In this document: in pieces, positions 6,188 to 10,979 of the stretch | How positions within the stretch are numbered: position 1 is the stretch's first letter | Layout of the letters: every line of letters starts with the position of its first letter | Assembly (NCBI GenBank): GCA_964409355.1 | Contig: CAYPDC010000131.1 | Location: forward strand, 1-10,979 | From: PCC-10605 sp964409355 | GTDB lineage: Bacteria > Cyanobacteriota > Cyanobacteriia > Cyanobacteriales > Cyanobacteriaceae | Length of the DNA stretch: 10,979 nucleotides | Direction: 5' to 3' | The notes under the pieces: model-generated | Databases searched by the model: none | Told to the model about the DNA's origin: nothing | Seen by the model: only the letters and a program-made list of their open reading frames with translations | Position numbers and translations under genes: made by a program

Positions 6188-6238
6188 TACTGGTATATTT
6201 ATTGTTAGAAATCACCTAAAGAGCCTACTACCAAAGGT

Positions 6239-6246
6239 GCGATCGC
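6239..6246. repeat. HIP1 octamer GCGATCGC (intergenic)
   Basis: Perfect octamer between the MITE-like element and the 3' end of Uma2 copy B. It is the only perfect HIP1 copy outside a gene in this window. Confidence 0.85.
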
Positions 6247-6289
6247 ATCTTTGTTCAAAATTTAAAATTATATCATTAATTCTACTCAC

Positions 6290-6964
6290 TTACTTATCCT
6301 CTAAATTTATGCCTAATTCTCTTAATTTAGCCTCTAATTTATCGGCTCGTTGTTTTTCTCTTTCGGCCCTTTCTTTTTCCGCTAATACTTTTTGTTTTTC
6401 CTCATTATAGCTAGAAAACCGATCGCCGTTAGGATAATATATAATTAATTCAGGTTGGGCTAACTGAAAACGAATCCCTAAACGAGGACTTGAATAATCG
6501 TCTATCTCGTCAATCATTTCTAAGATATTGTCCCTTCGCACAAAACCCTTTAAATCATTTATATCTGGATCGTAAATGTAATATTCTTCTACTCCATAAC
6601 ATTGATAGAATAAGAGTTTGCCATACATTTCTTTTACCGTGTTACCCGGAGAGAGAATTTCAAAGACGACTTGAGGGGGTATATTATCTTCTTTCCACTG
6701 TTGATAAGAACCTCGATCGCCCTTTTCTCTGCCAAATACTACCATAACATCAGGGGCAACTCGTTTTTTATTATCTCCTTCCACTGGGTACCAAAGTAAA
6801 TCCCCGGCGACAAAAACCTTGGGATTATTGGCAAATAACCAATCTAAATTTGTTTTAATGGTGGTAATCCAACGAAATTGAAGGGTATTATCTGCCATCG
6901 GTTTGCCGTCACTATCGGGATAAATAATCTCTAATTTGCTGGTTTTTCCTAATTGAGCAACCAT
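6290..6964 (-). CDS. Uma2 family (DUF820) putative endonuclease, copy B, with coiled-coil tail
   Basis: A 224-residue Uma2/DUF820 protein of the subtype with a charged C-terminal helix. From the chosen start, the nuclease-like core shows GDLLWYPVEG (54-63) and APDVMVVFG with D72 (70-78). PQVVFEILSPGN with E102 (97-108) and KLLFYQCYGVEEYYIYDPD (116-134) follow. Residues about 187-218 form a Glu/Lys/Arg heptad-rich coiled coil (EKERAEREKQRADKLEAKL), which usually ends with an ELGI motif as here. A start at 7003 would add an unconserved MLLKFRNININLT, so I chose the ATG at 6964, which gives the familiar MVAQ-type N-terminus; neither has a clear ribosome-binding site. It lies 52 bp downstream of pepP on the same strand, so read-through from pepP is possible. 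Cellular function is unknown; nuclease activity is predicted from the fold only. Confidence 0.9.
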   Translation of the reverse strand: MVAQLGKTSKLEIIYPDSDGKPMADNTLQFRWITTIKTNLDWLFANNPKVFVAGDLLWYPVEGDNKKRVAPDVMVVFGREKGDRGSYQQWKEDNIPPQVVFEILSPGNTVKEMYGKLLFYQCYGVEEYYIYDPDINDLKGFVRRDNILEMIDEIDDYSSPRLGIRFQLAQPELIIYYPNGDRFSSYNEEKQKVLAEKERAEREKQRADKLEAKLRELGINLEDK

Positions 6965-7016
6965 AGTTAAGTTTATGTTAATATTTCTGAATTTTAACAA
7001 CATTCAATCTCATCTT

Positions 7017-8321
7017 CTATTCTAAGTGTTTTGAGATTGCTTCGGTTAATACTTCATTACTTGATTCGGTGACTAAGACATCATCCTCAATTCTCACGCC
7101 AATACCTTTCCAATAATCGGGAATATCTGGTTGCCCTTCGGCAGGAGTAATATAGGGAGAAATATATATACCCGGTTCAACGGTGACAATATGCCCGGGT
7201 TGAAATGTTGTCCAATTTTCGCTATCTTGTTTATAGTTGCCTACGTCATGGACATCTAACCCTAACCAATGCCCTGTACGGTGCATATAAAAAGTCTCGT
7301 ATTTTTTCTCCTCAATAATCTGTTTACTGTCTCCTTGCAAGAGTTTTAATTCTTTTAACCCTTCTACTAATACTTCCACTGCTTTATCGTGATATTGGTT
7401 GTATGTATTGCCCGGTTTCACCATCTCGATCGCACCTAATTGGGCTTCTAAAACGAGCTGGTAAATGTCTTTTTGGCGAGGGTCAAATTTGCCTCCAATG
7501 GGAAAAGTACGGGTAATATCGGCGTTATAATAGCCGTAGGCGCAACCTGCGTCTATCAATAGTAAGTCCCCTGCCTCGATCCTACGATTATTTTCGATGT
7601 AGTGCAAAATACAGGCGTTAGCACCAGAAGCAACGATAGAAGGATAAGCCATGCCGTCTGCACCCAAACTTCGGAAGGTATGTTCGATTTCTGCTTGGAT
7701 TTCATATTCATATCTCCCCGGTTGAGCCATTTCTTGGGCTTTTTCATGGGCTTTGACGGATATTGCTACCGCTTTCCTAATCATCTCTATTTCTGTCTGA
7801 CTCTTAATCATTCTCAGAGGATGTAAAACAAAATTACTATCCTCAAGGGCGATCGGTCCTGTTCCTCTTTTGGGATATGATGCAATTAATCTCTGCCAAT
7901 GGTTGATGATACGGATGTTAAAGTCTAAATCTCTGCCTAAATGATAATAGATGCGATCGCCACTTACTAAGTAATCAGGTAATTTTTCGTCTAATTCTTC
8001 AATGGAATAAACAACATCAGCATGGTATAAATCTTTTGCGGCTTCTACTCCTACACGATAACCCGTCCAAATTTCCTTCGCCAAGTCTTTAGGCTGGACA
8101 AAAAGAATAAATTGATGTTCACTATGATTGGGAGCAAACACCGCCACAGCAGATGATTCATTAAAACCTGTCAGGTAATAAAAATCACTATCCTGACGAT
8201 AAAGATATTCTACATCATTGTGCATCACAGCATGGGGCGCACTCTTAAAAACGGCGACTCCTTTACCCATCGCACTCATAAATTTTTGCCGGCGTTGTTG
8301 ATATTCAAAAGCAGAAATCAT
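7017..8321 (-). CDS. pepP: Xaa-Pro aminopeptidase (aminopeptidase P, M24B)
   Basis: PepP removes the N-terminal residue from peptides with proline in second position, using two manganese ions, in the cytosol. From the chosen start the protein has 434 residues, the usual length. The N-terminal AMP_N domain (about 1-130) includes the HNDVEYLYRQDSDFYYLTGF block. The M24 pita-bread domain carries all five metal ligands: D257 (LLIDAG), D268 (NADITR), H351 (RTGHWLG), E382 (TVEPGIY) and E411 (RIEDD). Histidines at 240 and 358 match the substrate-binding and catalytic histidines of E. coli PepP. The reading frame runs open to 8450, overlapping the divergent aas gene, but residues before MISAFEYQQRR are unconserved. 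An ATG at 8339 would add six residues and cannot be excluded. Uma2 copy B follows 52 bp downstream. Confidence 0.95.
   Translation of the reverse strand: MISAFEYQQRRQKFMSAMGKGVAVFKSAPHAVMHNDVEYLYRQDSDFYYLTGFNESSAVAVFAPNHSEHQFILFVQPKDLAKEIWTGYRVGVEAAKDLYHADVVYSIEELDEKLPDYLVSGDRIYYHLGRDLDFNIRIINHWQRLIASYPKRGTGPIALEDSNFVLHPLRMIKSQTEIEMIRKAVAISVKAHEKAQEMAQPGRYEYEIQAEIEHTFRSLGADGMAYPSIVASGANACILHYIENNRRIEAGDLLLIDAGCAYGYYNADITRTFPIGGKFDPRQKDIYQLVLEAQLGAIEMVKPGNTYNQYHDKAVEVLVEGLKELKLLQGDSKQIIEEKKYETFYMHRTGHWLGLDVHDVGNYKQDSENWTTFQPGHIVTVEPGIYISPYITPAEGQPDIPDYWKGIGVRIEDDVLVTESSNEVLTEAISKHLE
7953..7960. repeat. HIP1 octamer GCGATCGC (in pepP)
   Basis: Perfect octamer in the linker between the N-terminal and catalytic domains of PepP, around residues 121-124 (SGDR). 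Confidence 0.85.
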
Positions 8322-8400
8322 TTTATAATTATATTCCATAAACTGAAGAATTTTGAATATTATTTTAGCGTGAAGTACCCCCACATTAATGATAAGAGGT

Positions 8401-8422
8401 TTATTATTGAAAAAAATAATAA
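8401..8422. repeat. AT-only hairpin in pepP/aas divergent region
   Basis: TTATTATT (8401-8408) and AATAATAA (8415-8422) form a perfect 8 bp inverted repeat around GAAAAA, 19 bases before the aas start. It is composed only of A and T in its arms, so chance is a serious alternative. Confidence 0.3.
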
Positions 8423-8429
8423 TTAAACA

Positions 8430-8433
8430 AGAG
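8430..8433 (+). promoter_or_regulatory. Ribosome binding site of aas
   Basis: AGAG ends 8 bases before the ATG at 8442 and 5 bases before the in-frame GTG at 8439. The better spacing favours the ATG over the GTG. Confidence 0.5.
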
Positions 8434-8441
8434 CTTTTGTG

Positions 8442-10364
8442 ATGAATCAAAATATGACTCCTGATTATTTTGCGCTTAATTCTTTGGGGGAGATGTGGGA
8501 TTTACTTCCTAGTTATTGCGGTGATATAATTGCTTTATCTGATCCTCATAGTGAACCTGAAGTGAGGTTAACTTATACCGAATTGGCGAAAACTATTAAG
8601 CAATTTGCTTCGGCTTTGCAGTCTTTAGATATTAAATCAGGGGAAAAAATCGCCCTTTTTGCGGATAATAGTCCTCGTTGGTTAATGGCAGATCAAGGTA
8701 TTATTATTAATGGTTGTGCTAATGCGGTGCGATCGCATCTTGCTGATCGGGAGGAGTTGTTATATATTTTAGGTCATAGTGATAGTGTGGTGTTAGTCAT
8801 TCAAGATGTGGCTACCATTGAGAAGTTAAGACCTGAATTAGATGATTTTACCTTAAAATTCGTGGTTTTACTATCAGATGAGCAAGTTAGCAACGATTAT
8901 CCCTTCACTGTTTATAATTTCTCTCAATTTCTCCAATTAGGTGCAGAAAAACCTTTTGTTTTTGTACCCATTGACAAGGATGCTTTAGCTACTTTAATCT
9001 ATACTTCTGGTACAACAGGCAAACCGAAAGGGGTGATGTTATCCCATCGGAATTTATTACACCAAGTCTGTCACCTCGATGTTATTTTAAAACCCAAAAG
9101 GGGCGATCGCATCTTAAGTATTTTACCGAGTTGGCATTCTTATGAAAGAGCGGCGGAGTATTTTTTACTCTCAAGGGGAACAACATTAGTTTATACCAAT
9201 ATTCGCTACTTTAAGCAAGATTTAAAGAAAATTAAACCCCATCACATGATAGGAGTGCCTCGTTTATGGGAATCTATTTATGAAGGTGTGCAAAAACAAT
9301 TCCGTGACGGTGGTAAAACTCAACGAAAATTAGTCAACTTCTTCCTTACCACTTCCGAAAAATACATCAAAGCCAAACGCATGGAAAAAGGCTTAGATTT
9401 AGAACATTTAAACCCTAGTAGTGGCGAAAAACTGACGGCAAAAATCACATCTACTCTACTCTTTCCCCTTCATCAACTGGGAGATAAATTAGTTTACAAG
9501 AAAGTGAGAGAGGGAGTGGGCGGTTGCGTACAGACATGGGTAAGCGGTGGTGGTTCATTAGCGAAACACATTGATAATTTCTTTCAAATCGTTGGTATTC
9601 CCTTAATTGTTGGCTATGGCTTAACGGAAACTTCCCCTGTTACTAACGCCCGTCGCATTACCCGTAATATTGTTGGTGCATCAGGGCAACCGATACCCGA
9701 AACGGAAATAAAAATCGTCAATCCCGAAACCCGTGCCACTTTACCCCAAGGGGAAAAAGGCTTAGTTTGTATCAAAGGCACTCAGGTTATGCAGGGATAT
9801 TATAAGAATCCTGAAGCCACCGCAAAAGCCATTGATGAGGATGGATGGTTTAACAGTGGAGATTTAGGTTGGGTAACACCTGATAATGATTTAGTAATTA
9901 CAGGTAGAGCAAAAGATACCATCGTCTTGAGTAATGGGGAAAATATTGAACCGCAACCCCTTGAGGATGCTTGTGTGCGTAGCCCTTACATCGATCAGAT
10001 TATGGTTGTAGGACAAGATCAAAAGTCTTTAGGGGCGTTGATTGTGCCTAATTTAGATGCACTAAAGCAATGGGGAGAGGCGCAAAATCGGATTCTCAAT
10101 TTACCTTCTCTGGGTGCTAGTCAGGGAGAAATCGAAAAAAGCGATCTTTATAGTAGTGCCGTTTTAAGCCTCTATAAGCAAGAGTTAGCTCGTGAGGTAA
10201 AAAATAGACCAGGATACCGAATTGATGACCGTATAGGCGTTTTTGAGTTGATTTTAGAGCCTTTTTCTATAGACAATGGTATGATGACTCAAACCTTAAA
10301 AATTAAACGTCTTGTCATAACTAACCATTATCAGGATATGATTAATTCGATGTTTACAAAATAA
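8442..10364 (+). CDS. aas: Long-chain acyl-ACP/acyl-CoA synthetase (AMP-forming)
   Basis: This ANL-superfamily enzyme activates fatty acids through an acyl-AMP intermediate. In cyanobacteria the single homologue (Synechocystis slr1609 type) mainly acts as acyl-ACP synthetase, recycling free fatty acids released from membrane lipids and taking up exogenous ones. The 640-residue protein has all core motifs. From the chosen start these are the P-loop YTSGTTGKPKG (187-197), YGLTETSP (392-399), and the ribose-binding aspartate D474 in NSGDLGW. The hinge block ITGRAKDTIVLSNGENIEP (486-504, R489) and the C-terminal catalytic lysine K620 in MTQTLKIKR complete the set. Length matches the cyanobacterial Aas class, which is longer than many bacterial FadD proteins. 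A GTG directly precedes the ATG; the ATG has better ribosome-binding spacing. The ylqD-like gene follows after 32 bp and is probably co-transcribed. Whether the acceptor is ACP or CoA is inferred from phylum, not from residues. Confidence 0.94.
   Translation: MNQNMTPDYFALNSLGEMWDLLPSYCGDIIALSDPHSEPEVRLTYTELAKTIKQFASALQSLDIKSGEKIALFADNSPRWLMADQGIIINGCANAVRSHLADREELLYILGHSDSVVLVIQDVATIEKLRPELDDFTLKFVVLLSDEQVSNDYPFTVYNFSQFLQLGAEKPFVFVPIDKDALATLIYTSGTTGKPKGVMLSHRNLLHQVCHLDVILKPKRGDRILSILPSWHSYERAAEYFLLSRGTTLVYTNIRYFKQDLKKIKPHHMIGVPRLWESIYEGVQKQFRDGGKTQRKLVNFFLTTSEKYIKAKRMEKGLDLEHLNPSSGEKLTAKITSTLLFPLHQLGDKLVYKKVREGVGGCVQTWVSGGGSLAKHIDNFFQIVGIPLIVGYGLTETSPVTNARRITRNIVGASGQPIPETEIKIVNPETRATLPQGEKGLVCIKGTQVMQGYYKNPEATAKAIDEDGWFNSGDLGWVTPDNDLVITGRAKDTIVLSNGENIEPQPLEDACVRSPYIDQIMVVGQDQKSLGALIVPNLDALKQWGEAQNRILNLPSLGASQGEIEKSDLYSSAVLSLYKQELAREVKNRPGYRIDDRIGVFELILEPFSIDNGMMTQTLKIKRLVITNHYQDMINSMFTK
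8729..8736. repeat. HIP1 octamer GCGATCGC (first of two in aas)
   Basis: Perfect octamer in the N-terminal quarter of aas, around residues 96-99 (VRSH). Confidence 0.85.
9103..9110. repeat. HIP1 octamer GCGATCGC (second in aas)
   Basis: Perfect octamer about 75 bases after the P-loop codons of aas, around residues 221-224 (GDRI). Confidence 0.85.
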
Positions 10365-10396
10365 TTTTATCGTTTTTTAGGGAAATTTTAGCCACA

Positions 10397-10828
10397 ATGG
10401 ATTTACAAAAGTTAATTTTAAAGCGCCCCGTCAATGTGAAAGTAATTGTTACTCCCGCTTGGCAAGATGAGGCACAAAAACAATTACAAGCTCAAATTAA
10501 TCAAGTTGACCAACAAATGCTACAGTTAGATCAACAAGGTCAAAGCGCGGTCGCTGAAATCAGAAAACAAGCTAGTTTACAGGCTAATCAACAGATAGAT
10601 AATATTCAAAGCCAAGTTAACCAAAAGAAAAATGAATTACTACAACAGAAAAACCAATTCTTACAACAAATGCAGCAGGTGCAGTTACTCGAATTAGGAC
10701 AAGAAGTAGTACAAGCTCAGATGGAAAGTTTCTTTGAAGTACAAATTGGTGATAATCTCATTCAAAAATTGAATGTGGAAGTTGTGCTTCGGGATGGTGT
10801 CATCGAGGAAATTAGAGGCAACGTTTAG
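10397..10828 (+). CDS. YlqD family coiled-coil protein
   Basis: A 143-residue protein of the YlqD family, whose molecular function is not established. It has a short N-terminal beta segment (LILKRPVNVKVIVTPAW, 6-22) and then a long Gln/Lys-rich coiled coil (about 23-105) with many QQ pairs. A C-terminal beta segment follows (FFEVQIGDNLIQKLNVEVVL, 112-131), ending in RDGVIEEIRG. There is no signal peptide or membrane helix, so it is probably cytosolic. The layout of two beta pieces flanking an antiparallel-capable coiled coil is what is expected for the family. It starts 32 bp after the aas stop on the same strand, so co-transcription is likely, though it does not by itself show a role in lipid metabolism. 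No strong ribosome-binding site is seen. An opposite-strand frame over its 3' end has no recognisable features and was ignored. Confidence 0.85.
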   Translation: MDLQKLILKRPVNVKVIVTPAWQDEAQKQLQAQINQVDQQMLQLDQQGQSAVAEIRKQASLQANQQIDNIQSQVNQKKNELLQQKNQFLQQMQQVQLLELGQEVVQAQMESFFEVQIGDNLIQKLNVEVVLRDGVIEEIRGNV

Positions 10829-10876
10829 CTTGATGGCGACGGAGTGTGGAGTTCGTGAGTCATTTGCTAATACTTT

Positions 10877-10979
10877 ATGTCTGAGTTTGATACTCACAAA
10901 GATTTAGTTATTTATCAAAAAACTTGGCTCTCTTACTTTGAGTATGTAAATTATTGGTTAGGAAAAGGTGTCAGGTTTC
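10877..10979 (+). CDS. 5' fragment of an unrecognised ORF (cut by window edge)
   Basis: An ATG at 10877 opens a frame that stays open for 34 codons to the window end. It begins MSEFDTHKDLVIYQKTW and continues with an aromatic-rich stretch (Tyr, Phe, Trp in SYFEYVNYWLG). I do not recognise the family. It is on the same strand as aas and ylqD, 48 bp beyond the ylqD stop, so it could be a third gene of that unit. No clear ribosome-binding site precedes it. With so little sequence, it could also be a chance open frame. Confidence 0.4.
   Translation, partial: MSEFDTHKDLVIYQKTWLSYFEYVNYWLGKGVRF

Larger units (their letters stand above)
6100..6230. mobile_element. MITE-like element with terminal inverted repeats
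   Basis: The left end 6107-6125 (GCTCTAAGGTGGTTTCCAA) and the reverse complement of the right end 6205-6224 (GCTCTTTAGGTGATTTCTAA) match at 16 of 20 aligned positions with one gap. Similarity, though weaker, continues outward to a TA on each side (6100-6101 and 6229-6230), which would fit the TA target site of IS630/Tc1-type elements. The core contains a CCCCCTT/AAGGGGG hairpin and a second G-run. It encodes no protein of its own. Its 22 bp core block recurs at 1-22. The outer boundaries are inferred and could be off by several bases. Confidence 0.5.

Noticed and set aside
6490..6747. Plus-strand ORF of 85 codons over Uma2 copy B
   Set aside because: It is antisense to conserved Uma2 motifs and reads as a shadow frame.
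5476..6964. Uma2 pair as part of a restriction-modification or other defence cluster
   Set aside because: No methyltransferase, helicase, toxin/antitoxin or other defence gene lies next to it; the neighbours are tRNA-Cys, the CYTH gene and pepP.
7556..7826. Two overlapping ORFs (63 and 74 codons) inside pepP
   Set aside because: Both lie over the conserved PepP catalytic domain in other frames; a hydrophobic stretch in one does not outweigh the real coding frame.
8220..8426. Plus-strand ORF of 68 codons over the 5' end of pepP
   Set aside because: It is mostly antisense to the conserved PepP N-terminal domain, and the rest is low-complexity AT sequence.
8322..8450. N-terminal extension of pepP overlapping the aas start
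   Set aside because: The added residues are unconserved, hydrophobic and AT-driven; PepP proteins begin near MISAFEYQQRR.
10694..10897. Minus-strand ORF of 67 codons over the 3' end of ylqD
   Set aside because: It is antisense to the conserved C-terminal beta segment of YlqD and has no recognisable features.

Overview
The window looks like ordinary chromosome from a low-GC cyanobacterium. Three things support this: chlM (chlorophyll synthesis) and pcyA (phycobilin synthesis) occur together, as expected of an organism with both chlorophyll and phycobilisomes. Six perfect copies of the cyanobacterial HIP1 octamer GCGATCGC lie in an AT-rich 11 kb. Nearly every protein is a standard cyanobacterial core family. 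The genus cannot be fixed from sequence reading alone; an AT-rich unicellular lineage of the Cyanobacterium/Geminocystis kind is a guess.

Layout. Positions 1-197 are the non-coding 3' side of chlM and carry a G-rich dispersed repeat and a perfect hairpin. On the minus strand follow chlM (Mg-protoporphyrin IX methyltransferase) and, 43 bp upstream of it, a CocE/NonD-type S15 hydrolase, possibly one operon. A 475 bp divergent intergenic region (2614-3088) separates the hydrolase from a plus-strand protein with two fused FeoA domains; it holds a 27 bp direct repeat with a 42 bp period and a 31 bp dyad. The feoA-like gene converges on pcyA (minus). pcyA is divergent from a short tatA-type gene (plus), with a perfect hairpin between them. 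tatA converges on a CYTH/triphosphate tunnel metalloenzyme gene (minus), which is divergent from tRNA-Cys(GCA) (plus, with a clear sigma-70 type promoter). Two minus-strand Uma2-family (DUF820) nuclease-fold genes follow, separated by a 131 bp MITE-like element with imperfect terminal inverted repeats and a G/C-rich palindromic core. Next are pepP (Xaa-Pro aminopeptidase, minus), then divergently a long-chain acyl-ACP/acyl-CoA synthetase (aas) and a YlqD-family coiled-coil gene (both plus, 32 bp apart). The window ends inside the start of an unrecognised ORF.

How the genes relate. chlM, pcyA and the FeoA-like gene all touch tetrapyrrole and iron metabolism (Mg branch, haem-derived bilin branch, iron supply), but their orientations make one transcription unit impossible, so any link is only thematic. 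The aas-ylqD pair is the most convincing co-transcribed unit. The two Uma2 genes plus the MITE-like element form the only accessory-looking patch.

I did not find a convincing undescribed defence, mobile or biosynthetic system. The items most worth a second look are the repeat and dyad architecture in 2614-3088, the tandem FeoA protein without an adjacent FeoB, the MITE-like element between the Uma2 genes, and the hairpin inside the pcyA/tatA divergent region that affects the choice of tatA start.
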